DNA of 64,000 bases from assembly GCA_902779075.1 (NCBI GenBank), contig CACZAK010000029.1, positions 1 through 64,000 on the forward strand, given 5' to 3'. The DNA is from an uncultured bacterium. GTDB lineage: Bacteria; Verrucomicrobiota; Kiritimatiellia; RFP12; UBA1067. Of the stretch, positions 7,733-18,589 are shown piece after piece. Every line of letters begins with the position of its first letter. Position 1 is the first letter of the stretch. The notes beneath the pieces are model-generated. The model was not told where the DNA came from. It saw only the letters and a program-made list of their open reading frames with translations, and did not search any database. A program made the position numbers and the translations under genes.

Positions 7733-10700
7733 CTACTCCACCGTCACGGATACGCCTCCAACCTTCTTGATCGTGGCCGCGCCGTAGCCGATGCCGTCAA
7801 TCAACACACCAGTGACGTTCACCGCAGTCGCCTTAGGCTTGCCATTCACGTCCAAATACGCCTTGAAAGACCCCTTGAACGTGCCGTCCTTCGCCTTGTA
7901 CGTCAGTTTCAGCGCAGACGGATTGTCCAGCAACTTCGCCACATCAACGGATCCGTCCTTGCCGAACTGCACCTTGCCCGCCTTCGGTAACACCCACTTC
8001 GCGCCACCGGTAACGGTTACGCCGTCCGGCAAGTACGGGAGGGTTGCGCGCCCCCAAGCCGCCGCAAACGCATCTGCGTCGATGTGGAACTTGGCACCGG
8101 CCTTCAGCGAACCCGGCTTGCCGACAACAGCATCCGCAAGACCAGTGACGACGGCACTTTCGCCATTTTTCGGCAACCACAGTGCAAACGCCAGTTTGAC
8201 GCCCTTCTTCGCGTACACCACCGGCACACAGTTCCACTCCCGACCCACTATCAACTGGCCGTTCGCCGTCACCTTCGTTCCATCCATAAGATTGCCCGTT
8301 ACCTTAGCCTTGCCCTTTTTATTGATCGTTGTCGTCAACGTGCCACCTTCCCACGCCACGTTTACAACAGGCCATTTGGCCGCCATCCAACTTGCATAGG
8401 ATGCCTCGTTTTTGATTTTAGAAGAAAACATGTTTCGCGCACCCTCAATCTTGTAATTGTGGTATTCACCAGTCAGTGCATAACTATATATTGCATTTAC
8501 GCTGTTATCCATTGCCTTCTCAGATTTACCCTTGGTGGTTTTCTTCGTGCCATCAAGTGTCCAAATAGTAACATTGGCAGTACGAGTCTTAGTCCTGTCA
8601 TTCCACTTGCCCAACTTAATCTGGAATGTCCCCTGTATGTTCCCAGCATCATCATACAGCCATCCATCATACACACACGCAGCTATGGGCGGACCGCCGA
8701 CATGTTCCCAAAACTCTGGCGGCCAGTCAGGCACAGGGGGAACTAGAGCATCCCAAGCCGCAAAGAGCGTCACGACATCATTCTCATTCGATGCCAAATT
8801 AGTCACCGATTGTCCATCCTCGTACACCACTTGTCCGTTGGCACTCAACGCCCATCCTGCAAAAACATGATTCGTTTTGGTAAAACCATTGGCCGTGAGA
8901 TTCTGCGGAGTATCGTATGTGAATCGCTGATCGGGCATACTGCCCGTACCTCCGTTCGCATCGAACTTAACAGCATAAACGTTCGCCGTCCATTGTGCAT
9001 ACAACGTCACGTCCGAAGGCACATACACACTCTGTCCGTTCACATAAACCACCGTGCCGTTTTGATTCGTCGCCCAGCCAGCGAACGTATAACCTGTTCG
9101 TGTGAACATATTCGTGCTCAACACTTGTGCAACGCCATTTGTGAACTCCTGCGGCACCATCGTCCCCTCGCCGCCGTTGGCGTTAAACGTCACAGTACTA
9201 ATACGTATTATGTGCACATCTTTCCATCCGTCAAAGGCCCCCATCCCAACGTGGCACGCAGAAGAGATTAACACATAAACATTCGAGAAGGAATATCCCC
9301 GCATATATACAAACGGCATGTTCATGAAAAGATCGAAAGCGTTGTTCGCTATCCCACGGAATCGCGTGAAATCCAATGTCCCTGACGGTTGCTCGCCATT
9401 ACCCAAGCTATCCAACTCCAAAGGCGGATTGTCGCGGTCCATCACCATAATCCAGCCATCGCACGTAAACATCCCGTCTTCCTTCTGGAATGCCTCCGGC
9501 AACGCCCCATACCCAAAGAAACCAATTTCCCGTACGGAATTAGGTATCTTGATATTCGAAAGCCGGGACCTTCCAGAAAACACATTGGAATCTATTACCT
9601 CGGTACCGTCCTCTATGATGGCTGATGTTGCGCTATAAAGGATGAACACGGCGGCCTTTCGAGGCAACACGTACAACACGCCGTCTTTCATGGTGAGATT
9701 CTCGTTCCCCTCGGCAATGACAATCTCGGTGAGGTTGGTGCAGCCATCGAATGCACCGGTCTCAATCTCAGCCACACCGGTTCCAATAGTCACGCGTGTC
9801 AAACCGTCGCAATCCCCGAATGCACTAGATGCTATTTTCGTCACGTTGTCGGGAATCGTCACCTCCGTACACCCATTCAAATCAACAGCAATCAAGACGC
9901 CATATTCATCAATCGTCAACACGGGCCCAACGTTGAGCCAGTTGGCGTAGAGCGAGAAATTGCCCGTCGGCACAATGGCTTCAGGCGTTGCCTTTATTCC
10001 CGTGCCATTCACCCCCGTATACCAGGCGTCGAATTTGTACCCCTTCGGTCCCGTACTCGGCCTAGGCAAATCGCCAAACGGTTTGCCAGCAATCAATGTC
10101 AGGTTCGTCGTCACGCCGTCGATTTCAATCGGTACTTCATGGATCGTCGCCACCGTGTTCCACCACGCCGGGTCTGTCTCAATCGGTTCATTGTAATCAA
10201 ATACAATAACCGCACTATTCGATATCACCACATCTGACGGAGCGTCATCGCGTACCTTGATGCGGTATGTGAGGTGTCCTTCACCACAGTGCGTTTCAGG
10301 ATCGTTGGGAGGAAGGAAGCCTGTCAGATCGTCAGCATAAGGCCAACCCTCGCTGTCACCATACGGCGATACGATGCGCATGAACCATGAGACAACACCA
10401 CGCTCCGTATCCAACGTCACCTCAGAACGGACGACAAGATTTGTGCCTTCCATCGTCGCCTCGCTTGTACCATTCTTGACACCAACCAACCCTGTATCAA
10501 TCTGCGTGCCGAAACCGACATCACCCATCTCGAATGTTGACCAATCAAGATACGGCGAAAGTGGATTGTCAACTGTCACGAACTGCGCCGGAGCCTTGGC
10601 ACCTGCCTTATTCTCAAAGAACACTGTGTACGTCATCCATTCGCCGGGCTTGACGTACCGCGCCTCGCCCACGCCCTCCGGCCCGACCATCTCGTTAGGG

Positions 10701-13700
10701 TCGCACGACTGCGGCACGTATGAAATCCCGTCGCCACTCGGTTCACCCGTGGGTTCTTTAGGTTTGCGCACAAGGCGAACGCGAACAGAAACAGGATTGA
10801 GCATTAGAGTTGTATTCGACTCCCTAGATGTAATCGAGCGTGTAAGCACCAATTCAGTCTCCATCGAATCCTTATCTACAGGAAACGATAATGTCCAAGT
10901 GGTGTACTGACTATCTTTACTAGAAAACTTGCCGTCTTTCGATTCCCAATCATGATTACAGACCTCCTCTATGGAACTTTGCGCCGAAACAGAAAGAGGA
11001 ACAGATGTTTGATCTTCGGCAATGAGAATGTTTGCCGTGTCGTCATCTTCGTACTCGTTTCCGTTTATGACAATTACCGCAGATTGCGTAGGTTTCACCT
11101 TAATCTTCTTTATGTACCAGTTGTTGGTTTGGCACAAATCACCAAAGTAATCCTGTGGCACAGCTTTGTCATTCCCCTTCGATGAAACACCCGCGCCAAT
11201 GACGAGAAGAAAATCCTCGCCATCCTTGTTTATCGACTCTCCGCGGAACTGGGAAACGTTCAATGAGAACTGCCTAACGTTCCTTTGCAACGGCTGAGTG
11301 AACCTTTCCAAACTCTCGATCTTCCAGTTCTTGATGCGCTGGAACTGGTATCCGCCATCATCTCTTAATTGCTTGATGGTTTTCACATCAGCCGGAACCT
11401 CACCACCATCCTTCCGGCACAGCCACACGCCGATGCCAATGCCTTGCTGCCACGGTGCATGTGCCTCGTTCCTTGACGCCATCCATTTCTTGTTTACGTC
11501 ATTATAGTTGATGCTAAGGTTATCGGCCGCATTCGTCACCGTGAAACTTATCGTGTGATTCTTCTCGTCTATCTCATCTGGAATGGTTACGGACTCGTCC
11601 GGAATGCCATACTCGATCGCCTGCGTCACATTGTCCTGAAGGATATCGAGTGGAGGCGTATTCAAAAACTGTCCGTCCGCCCCTTTTAACACTTGCTCCT
11701 CATAGCGCCATTCGCCATCACCCCAATCTTTAGGTTGCGCAAGTTCGAGTCTTTTTTCCTTTATATTGATGACGCCATGGTATTGATGTACATAATCACA
11801 TAACTTGGCTTTCATGCCCGCATTCAACATATTAAAACTATCAGCGGATGATTCCCCTGACCAATTATAACCCAAATTACCCCATTCACGATCATTGTTA
11901 ATCGTATCAATAAACCATTCCTGGACCGTGTCATGTCGTTTGGCACCAAAACGCCCCTCATTGTTGTTTGCGTCAGTATAACGCAAAAACTGGGCTAATG
12001 CATGTCTCCAATTGCCAGCATCACCAAGCCCAACAAGCCACTGATGTTCAAAGTAATCGCTCTTTACTTCTTTCGTCGTTCCATCTATGATGCCTACAAG
12101 CATGAAATTGTAGTTCGCCCACACCTGATCGTCATCACCTCCAAACGCGCCGAAACTCATCCAGTAACTCGTCTTGTAGAATTCGGAAATTTCAGCACTT
12201 GAATTACTCCATGCATTAGGGTACTTCAAATCGTTGGGAACCAGAAGATGCGATGTCAAATTACTTGTTTCAAGGCCAATGAGTCGACGGACTTTACCAA
12301 AATGTCTTGCAAAATGTCCCGCAATAGTTCCAGCAACATGACTTCCATGACTATGTCCGATTATAGTGAGTTTAGCCGGGGTGTCCACGGCATTAGTCAA
12401 AATGGAATACCCACGTGCCGCCACAGCAGGTATGGCTATCGCCGTAGCGAATGCACGCTCAGGATTCTGCATCTCAGTTCCTGCCTGTGTCGAAAAGAGC
12501 AAAGTATATCCATCAATAGGACTCAACGTGAATCGCCTATGAGCATATTTAGCATCAAACCATGGCTCACTTGCTTGCTCTTGCAACTTCAACCAAGCGA
12601 TGTTTTCTCCATATTTTGCAGTCGCGGAATCACCCCAATCTATCGCAAGAATGTTATTGCCCTTCTCCTTTGTTTTCCATGCCGTTGCCATTTCGATAAC
12701 CCATGGCGAATGAACAGAATGCAAATTGCCGTGGCAAATCAGAACGGAATCTGCCTCTTTTTTGAAATATTTGGAAACAGTCCCATCGGGCCTGATAAGT
12801 CTATACCATCTTGTACCACTCCAAACCCAAATATCACCTTGTATGGAGTTGTCTTGTGCAAGTATGGTGTTGTGGCGTTGTATACGCTCAGAAAGTTCTT
12901 TTGTGGATGATGCCGCAGACCAATCCCCTTTTCTATTCTCAAGGGCATTATGATCAAGGGGTTCTTCTCCATCTTCATCCAATGCATTTCCGAGAAGCCT
13001 TTTTGATAATTTTGGCTTTACAGTTGACACTTGTCTCATTGGCGATGGCACAATGGATGATTCCGTAGTCTCCTTCGTCTCCGTCACGCAATGCCATGCG
13101 AAGGACTGCGACATCTGCTCGTAGTCCGGCGTCGCTAGACCGTAGGCCCCCATGTCGGTGATGTAGCCGCCGAAGTTCCGGTAGAAGTCGCCCCACGTCG
13201 CGCCCATCTTTGCAGCGATGGCGTCAAACTCCTCTTGTTCGTCCTCTCCGTGCCAATACGTCCAGTCCTCCGAGAAGAACGATGCGAGCGGTAACTTCCC
13301 TTCCGCACCGTTCGCACCCACCCAAGAGGACGAGAAGGAATAGTGGACGCTTGTGCGCGAGGAAGCAGTTGTCTTGATCTGCGCCTTAACCGCCATGCGG
13401 AACGATTCGCCCGGCTTCAGCACCCCCACCGAACCTTCCGCGCCAAGACCAATCACCTTCACGCTGTTGGTGTAAACGCCATAATCCGTCGTGAAGATCA
13501 TCGCATCCGACTTCACGGTGAAGATCGGAGCAGGCATGTCGATGTTGCCCGTGTTCGCATAGTCGATGTAGAACACAAACGACCGCCCCTGACGGAGAGA
13601 CCCCGGCATGTCGAGCTTCGCCTCAAGTTTCGGCGCGCCCTTCACGCCAGACACCGTGACGGCGTTATGGAGAGCCGCCGTCTCGGCGGCTTGCGACGAC

Positions 13701-16700
13701 GAGGTCGTCGTCGCCACGACGAGGTCGTACGTCGTGCCCGCCGCGAGTTTCGAGCAGTCGAACTTCGCAGTCAACGATTCGGAGGATTCAACGCGCACGG
13801 ATTCGGACGCGACAAGCGCGTTTTTCCCGCTCTCCTTGAGCGACACGGTACAACCACTCTCGAAATGCAGTCCCGCCACTTTCAGCGTCACTTCACCCGA
13901 CTGCGGCAGCGTCGCAGGAGAAACCGTCTGCACGGCCAACCCCGCCTCAAACGGACGCATCGTGACCACCCCCTGCCCATCGCCGGAGACCTCCACGTAA
14001 ACCGTCTCTCCGGCGGGGATGCTGACGTAGGCAATGCCAGAGTTGACGGTCGCGACGGAGCGCGACCCTCCCGTGGACGGCATCGCGCCAATGCCGTATG
14101 AGACCGTTGCCCCAGCCGGCATGGTGATTTCAAGGGCGTAGCTATGATCCGTCGGCGCGGTGAACTTGCCAACGACAGGTACGCCCCTCGCCAGCGTGCC
14201 GCTGAACGTCTCAGAAAGCGAGGCGGACGGCAGAGCGACCAGAATCGTGCCCTCGGAAACGCCACTGTTGTTGTCCTCGCTGGACTGCTCGAAAATGTCA
14301 TGGTATGGATTCACGTTCACGCGGATGTACCAATCGCCCTCGTTCAGTGCGGGCACATTCAAAGTCTTATTCACGGCCATGGCGGGGCCGTTCGACGGAA
14401 GCGAAGCGGAAGTTGCGGACAGCATGACCTGTACTTCAGCACCTGCGTCATTGAAAAAAGTCGCAGTATCGCGCCACGTTCCGCTTGCGCTATCGCCGCG
14501 ATTGGTTATCGTGTAAACGAGCGTAATCTTGTCGCCGGGGGCGACACCGCCATTTGGCACGTTAAGGGCAACGCGTCCTCCTACCACAGCCAGATCGGCG
14601 GCTCCTATCGGTATCCCCTCAACCTCGTAAATGCCGATATCCGGGCATACGCCATCGGTGTTGGGCTTGCCGGTGTCTTTCACCTGTTCAACATCCATAC
14701 GAGGACGCCCGTAGAAATCCATCTCCGGCGCAACCGTCCCGTCGCCCGCATCGACGCACGGGGAGTTGACGGCAATGCGGAAATCGCCGTTCGCCGCGTC
14801 AACGAAGAGAGGGTCGTCCCAGATGTTGCCATTTCTTCCAATCTTTGAACCAGCTTTGTCGCCACTCGCTTCTGGACTCCAGAAACAGCAATTACGGAAC
14901 TGCGAAGCTGCACCGCTCATACTCGGATCAAGGATGTCCTTTGTGATAAGACTGAAGATACAGTTGTAGAAGTTGCCGCTACCCCAACGCACAGCAGTCT
15001 GCAATCCATAAAACACGCAATTATTGAAAACAACAGAACCACCTGACGGAGCCGCACCAATCGATGCGTCGGTGAATATTGAATTGTTAGCCGTAAACGT
15101 TCCGCCATAACTGCGCATACAATCGTAAGCGCAATGAGCAACCGTTGAATTGTTAAACTGCCAAGTGCCGCCATTCGCGTAAAGACCACCAGCGTTGTTC
15201 TGCGAACTACACCAAAGCACCTCGCAATATTGGAAATTCAGACTTCCCGAACCTGTTATATACACCCAGTCTCCAGCCTGTGCATACGTTTTATTATCAT
15301 CCCCATTCGTGTCCCCGCCATGTTCATCATCCTTGAGAGAAGTAAATACTATCGGCGCAGCGCGGGTGCCCTGCGCGTCGAGCGTGCCGTTCACCGTGAG
15401 CGAGCAGCCACTCGCAAACTTGATGACCGTACCGGGCTTGATCGTAAGCGTCGCACCATTCGCTACCGTAACCGAATTGGAAACGACATAAACAGCACCA
15501 CGCTTCAATTCAGTCGATTTTTGAATTGTTCCGCTCAACAATTTCGGGACAAAGAATTGCAAAGCACTCCTACCAATCTCGATATCAGTCTCAGGTTTTG
15601 GCAATTCAAATGATTCTACATCCATGCTTTCACATCCGTAAAATGCCAGATCGCCAATTCGTGTCAGCAATGAGGGCGTGGCAAACGTGACCTTGGTCAA
15701 GTTTTCGCAGTAAGCGAATACATAGTTCCCTATGGCCTTCACGGAAGCAGGTATCACGACTTCCGTCAAGGCATCACATTCAAAAAAGGCATAGGCGGCA
15801 ATGTTCGTCACCGTATCGGGGATATTAATCTTAGTTACGTTACCCAACTCGGCAAATGCCGAACAGCCAATTCCCACCACGGGATATCCACCAAGTGTTT
15901 CCGGTATTGACAGTTCTCCATCCGATACAGGCGAAACAGCCGCACCATACCCACCAGAACAGATTATCGCCCCTCCGTTGTCCACATAGTATTGCCATGT
16001 GTTCCCACCAATGGTGGTACTGCTTATCGGTTCAATCGGTAATAACTCTTTAACATTGTACTTTTTAAAATACGGCATCCAGTTATCGGCGTATGGCAAC
16101 GAATAATAGACACGTTCCAATTTGTTCCAAGGCAGATCTTCCACACCTAGAAACACATCGCCCTGCAATGTCAAACTCGTCACTGCAGTTAAATAGCTAA
16201 ACGTGCGGCTTGCAACATTCGTCACTCCAGATGGAATATTCAGATCTGTCAAACTACCACATCCAGAAAATGCAGATGCCCCTATATGCGTGATGGTTGA
16301 AGAATAGGAAACATTCGTAATGGCTGCCCCCCAAAAGACATTCCCTATTCCCTGATCAAGGACATACTGTGACACCATCACGTCCTTAATGCCACTACAG
16401 TAATGAAATGCAGCTTGTCCGATATTCGTTACGCTAGCGGGAATCATCACACTTGTGAGGCCACTATAATCAAATGCTCCATCACCAATGCTCGTCACGC
16501 TGTTCGGTATCGTCACGCTTCTAAGGCCACTGCAACCGTAAAATGTATCTGGAGCAATCCTCGTCACACCGTCTGGAATTGAAATGCTTTTAAGCCCAGT
16601 GCAAAACTCAAACGCACGTTCACCGATATTCGTCACACTGTTTGGAATCGTTACACTCGTCAGCCCTCTGCAATCATAAAATGCATCGGGATTAATACGT

Positions 16701-18280
16701 GTCACACAATCAGGGATAACAATTTCTGGCGATTCCCCGAAGTAGCCATACAATGTACCTCCCAAAATGACAAATCCATCCGCATCAACTAACCGGCTAC
16801 AACCGGAAAAAGCGCTGGAACCGATACTTGTCACATTGCCGGAAATTACCACGTTCGTAAGGCCACTACAATACTCAAAAGCTCTCTCACCAATGTTCGT
16901 CACGCTATTCGGAATCGTCACGCTCGTAAGGTTGCCGCAATTCCGAAACGCATACGCCCTGATACTCGTCACGCCATCAGGTATCACCAAGTCAGTAAGC
17001 AGAGAATTTCCGAAATATAAGTCATGGGCGTAACTAAGCGGATCTGAAGCGTTCCCTAATGAAATCTTACACCATGCCGCTATGTCTGCAATGTGAACAG
17101 TTGTCAAACCTTTGCACCCATCAAACGCATAATGCCCAATGTCCGTCACGCCACTACCTATTGCCAAGCTCGTAAGGTTAGTGCAATTTCTATACGCATA
17201 ATCTCCGATACTAGTCACGCCATCAGGTATTATAATGCTCGTAAGGCCGTTACAATACTGGAACGCATACGCCCCGATGTTAGTCACGCCGTTACCTATC
17301 GTCATGCTTGTAAGACCAGAACAAATGGAAAACGAAAAATCCCCGATGCTCGTCACGCTGTCGGGAATCGTGATGCTCGTAAGGCCGCTACGACCGAGGA
17401 ATGCATAATCACCAATGCTCGTCACGCTGTCGGGAATCGTGACCTCGCCATTAATCCCTGCGACAAGTTTTTTTGCATCTTTTGATAATAGCAAACCATT
17501 GACAGCGCGGTAATTGATGTTATTTTCGCTAACAGTAAATTGCTCAACCCCACTCTGTCCAAACGCATTAGTGATGTTCGTCAAACCGCTACCTATCGTT
17601 ACACTCGTAAGGCTGGTACAATCTTTAAAAGCATATGAGCCGATGTCCGTTACACTGTCTGGAATTGTTATGCTCTCAAGACCTTTACAATATTCAAACG
17701 CCATTTGGCTGATGCTCGTCACGCCATCTGGTATCGTAATATTTGCCGGGCAAGATCCCTTTATTTTGTATACAACTTTCCCTAGAATAACAAGTCCATT
17801 CGGTTGATTATTGTAGAATGGAGTACCGTCAAACGCAAGATTTTCGATGTGCATAATGCTAGCGGGAATCGTTACGGCCGTAAGTGCCCTACAATAGTAA
17901 AATGCCGCATCACCGATACTTGTCACTCCGCTACCTATCGTCACATTCGTAAGATTGTTGCATTCATAAAACGCCACCCTCCCAATACTTGTCACATTAC
18001 TGGGTATTGTCACGCTCGTAATACCGTTACATTTGTAAAACGCATAAGGCCCGATACTCGTCACCGGCTTGCCGCCAATGGCGGATGGTATTGTTATTGC
18101 CCCAAATGTGGATGTGGAAATGGCTGGAGAGGAACTACCACCGCCGCCAAGTGACACTTCGCCATTCGAAACAGTGTACGTCCACGTAATCCCGTTGACG
18201 GTTTCCGTTTCGGCAAAGAGCCGCGTTACTAGGGCAAGCGTTATCGCAACAACTGCCATGGTTCTATGCATCATGTTCAT
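7733..18280 (-). CDS. Giant BspA-like LRR surface protein with beta-helix, hydrolase-like and InlB-repeat regions
   Basis: About 3,515 residues. The start at 18280 (MNMMHRTMAVVAITLALVTR) was chosen because it begins a signal peptide and has AAAGG upstream. Approximate order: LRR_5/BspA repeats of about 23 residues (LTSVTIPNSVTSIGDGAF type, residues 40-930), a beta-helix-like stretch with Asn-rich turns (930-1190), a CARDB-like domain around ITLVYTITNRGD (1230-1350), an IPT-like region, then an alpha/beta-hydrolase-like segment with the nucleophile elbow IIGHSHGSHVAG near 1980. Next come a QSCDPNEMVGPEG domain near 2530, more LRR, InlB-type repeats (VTFNANGGEGTM) near 3030-3140, and a C-terminal domain (about 3210 to the end) shared with the giants at 33.8-45.9 kb. 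Likely exported and anchored through that domain. Adhesin or glycan-binding roles are known for BspA-type repeats; the role here is inferred. Confidence 0.9.
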   Translation of the reverse strand: MNMMHRTMAVVAITLALVTRLFAETETVNGITWTYTVSNGEVSLGGGGSSSPAISTSTFGAITIPSAIGGKPVTSIGPYAFYKCNGITSVTIPSNVTSIGRVAFYECNNLTNVTIGSGVTSIGDAAFYYCRALTAVTIPASIMHIENLAFDGTPFYNNQPNGLVILGKVVYKIKGSCPANITIPDGVTSISQMAFEYCKGLESITIPDSVTDIGSYAFKDCTSLTSVTIGSGLTNITNAFGQSGVEQFTVSENNINYRAVNGLLLSKDAKKLVAGINGEVTIPDSVTSIGDYAFLGRSGLTSITIPDSVTSIGDFSFSICSGLTSMTIGNGVTNIGAYAFQYCNGLTSIIIPDGVTSIGDYAYRNCTNLTSLAIGSGVTDIGHYAFDGCKGLTTVHIADIAAWCKISLGNASDPLSYAHDLYFGNSLLTDLVIPDGVTSIRAYAFRNCGNLTSVTIPNSVTNIGERAFEYCSGLTNVVISGNVTSIGSSAFSGCSRLVDADGFVILGGTLYGYFGESPEIVIPDCVTRINPDAFYDCRGLTSVTIPNSVTNIGERAFEFCTGLKSISIPDGVTRIAPDTFYGCSGLRSVTIPNSVTSIGDGAFDYSGLTSVMIPASVTNIGQAAFHYCSGIKDVMVSQYVLDQGIGNVFWGAAITNVSYSSTITHIGASAFSGCGSLTDLNIPSGVTNVASRTFSYLTAVTSLTLQGDVFLGVEDLPWNKLERVYYSLPYADNWMPYFKKYNVKELLPIEPISSTTIGGNTWQYYVDNGGAIICSGGYGAAVSPVSDGELSIPETLGGYPVVGIGCSAFAELGNVTKINIPDTVTNIAAYAFFECDALTEVVIPASVKAIGNYVFAYCENLTKVTFATPSLLTRIGDLAFYGCESMDVESFELPKPETDIEIGRSALQFFVPKLLSGTIQKSTELKRGAVYVVSNSVTVANGATLTIKPGTVIKFASGCSLTVNGTLDAQGTRAAPIVFTSLKDDEHGGDTNGDDNKTYAQAGDWVYITGSGSLNFQYCEVLWCSSQNNAGGLYANGGTWQFNNSTVAHCAYDCMRSYGGTFTANNSIFTDASIGAAPSGGSVVFNNCVFYGLQTAVRWGSGNFYNCIFSLITKDILDPSMSGAASQFRNCCFWSPEASGDKAGSKIGRNGNIWDDPLFVDAANGDFRIAVNSPCVDAGDGTVAPEMDFYGRPRMDVEQVKDTGKPNTDGVCPDIGIYEVEGIPIGAADLAVVGGRVALNVPNGGVAPGDKITLVYTITNRGDSASGTWRDTATFFNDAGAEVQVMLSATSASLPSNGPAMAVNKTLNVPALNEGDWYIRVNVNPYHDIFEQSSEDNNSGVSEGTILVALPSASLSETFSGTLARGVPVVGKFTAPTDHSYALEITMPAGATVSYGIGAMPSTGGSRSVATVNSGIAYVSIPAGETVYVEVSGDGQGVVTMRPFEAGLAVQTVSPATLPQSGEVTLKVAGLHFESGCTVSLKESGKNALVASESVRVESSESLTAKFDCSKLAAGTTYDLVVATTTSSSQAAETAALHNAVTVSGVKGAPKLEAKLDMPGSLRQGRSFVFYIDYANTGNIDMPAPIFTVKSDAMIFTTDYGVYTNSVKVIGLGAEGSVGVLKPGESFRMAVKAQIKTTASSRTSVHYSFSSSWVGANGAEGKLPLASFFSEDWTYWHGEDEQEEFDAIAAKMGATWGDFYRNFGGYITDMGAYGLATPDYEQMSQSFAWHCVTETKETTESSIVPSPMRQVSTVKPKLSKRLLGNALDEDGEEPLDHNALENRKGDWSAASSTKELSERIQRHNTILAQDNSIQGDIWVWSGTRWYRLIRPDGTVSKYFKKEADSVLICHGNLHSVHSPWVIEMATAWKTKEKGNNILAIDWGDSATAKYGENIAWLKLQEQASEPWFDAKYAHRRFTLSPIDGYTLLFSTQAGTEMQNPERAFATAIAIPAVAARGYSILTNAVDTPAKLTIIGHSHGSHVAGTIAGHFARHFGKVRRLIGLETSNLTSHLLVPNDLKYPNAWSNSSAEISEFYKTSYWMSFGAFGGDDDQVWANYNFMLVGIIDGTTKEVKSDYFEHQWLVGLGDAGNWRHALAQFLRYTDANNNEGRFGAKRHDTVQEWFIDTINNDREWGNLGYNWSGESSADSFNMLNAGMKAKLCDYVHQYHGVINIKEKRLELAQPKDWGDGEWRYEEQVLKGADGQFLNTPPLDILQDNVTQAIEYGIPDESVTIPDEIDEKNHTISFTVTNAADNLSINYNDVNKKWMASRNEAHAPWQQGIGIGVWLCRKDGGEVPADVKTIKQLRDDGGYQFQRIKNWKIESLERFTQPLQRNVRQFSLNVSQFRGESINKDGEDFLLVIGAGVSSKGNDKAVPQDYFGDLCQTNNWYIKKIKVKPTQSAVIVINGNEYEDDDTANILIAEDQTSVPLSVSAQSSIEEVCNHDWESKDGKFSSKDSQYTTWTLSFPVDKDSMETELVLTRSITSRESNTTLMLNPVSVRVRLVRKPKEPTGEPSGDGISYVPQSCDPNEMVGPEGVGEARYVKPGEWMTYTVFFENKAGAKAPAQFVTVDNPLSPYLDWSTFEMGDVGFGTQIDTGLVGVKNGTSEATMEGTNLVVRSEVTLDTERGVVSWFMRIVSPYGDSEGWPYADDLTGFLPPNDPETHCGEGHLTYRIKVRDDAPSDVVISNSAVIVFDYNEPIETDPAWWNTVATIHEVPIEIDGVTTNLTLIAGKPFGDLPRPSTGPKGYKFDAWYTGVNGTGIKATPEAIVPTGNFSLYANWLNVGPVLTIDEYGVLIAVDLNGCTEVTIPDNVTKIASSAFGDCDGLTRVTIGTGVAEIETGAFDGCTNLTEIVIAEGNENLTMKDGVLYVLPRKAAVFILYSATSAIIEDGTEVIDSNVFSGRSRLSNIKIPNSVREIGFFGYGALPEAFQKEDGMFTCDGWIMVMDRDNPPLELDSLGNGEQPSGTLDFTRFRGIANNAFDLFMNMPFVYMRGYSFSNVYVLISSACHVGMGAFDGWKDVHIIRISTVTFNANGGEGTMVPQEFTNGVAQVLSTNMFTRTGYTFAGWATNQNGTVVYVNGQSVYVPSDVTLYAQWTANVYAVKFDANGGTGSMPDQRFTYDTPQNLTANGFTKTNHVFAGWALSANGQVVYEDGQSVTNLASNENDVVTLFAAWDALVPPVPDWPPEFWEHVGGPPIAACVYDGWLYDDAGNIQGTFQIKLGKWNDRTKTRTANVTIWTLDGTKKTTKGKSEKAMDNSVNAIYSYALTGEYHNYKIEGARNMFSSKIKNEASYASWMAAKWPVVNVAWEGGTLTTTINKKGKAKVTGNLMDGTKVTANGQLIVGREWNCVPVVYAKKGVKLAFALWLPKNGESAVVTGLADAVVGKPGSLKAGAKFHIDADAFAAAWGRATLPYLPDGVTVTGGAKWVLPKAGKVQFGKDGSVDVAKLLDNPSALKLTYKAKDGTFKGSFKAYLDVNGKPKATAVNVTGVLIDGIGYGAATIKKVGGVSVTVE

Positions 18281-18322
18281 CAATTTGCCTTTCTGTTTAA
18301 GCATTCGCAAACTCTTACTTTG

Positions 18323-18589
18323 TCACTTCCCGAAGATGTCGTAGATGCGCTTGGCGGCGTCCCAGTGTTCGCGGGCGGACGTGCCGCGCTCTGGCGGGTC
18401 GTCGGGATCGAAAGTCCGATGCGTCGCATTCTGATACTCCTGCCTCGCGTAGAACTTCGACGACTTCTCGAACCAGCGGCCCTCCGCCTCGTATATGCCT
18501 CTCTGCGCATCGGCCATACCGCCAATGGCTTCGTAGCGCGCAATGCTCGCTCTTATCGTCTTGTTGAATTTCGCGTTAGGCAATTCCAT
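18323..18589 (-). CDS. Small hydrophilic protein of unknown function
   Basis: An 88-residue charged protein, MELPNAKFNKTIRASIARYE to REHWDAAKRIYDIFGK, with no signal peptide, membrane segment or known motif. It overlaps the last 37 bp of the preceding lipoprotein gene in another frame and lacks a good Shine-Dalgarno site at normal spacing (the nearest, GGAG, is about 14 bases from the ATG). The two genes may have been one reading frame split by an indel, with this part as the original C terminus. The overlap and the protein-like composition fit that reading, but neither proves it. Confidence 0.5.
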   Translation of the reverse strand: MELPNAKFNKTIRASIARYEAIGGMADAQRGIYEAEGRWFEKSSKFYARQEYQNATHRTFDPDDPPERGTSAREHWDAAKRIYDIFGK

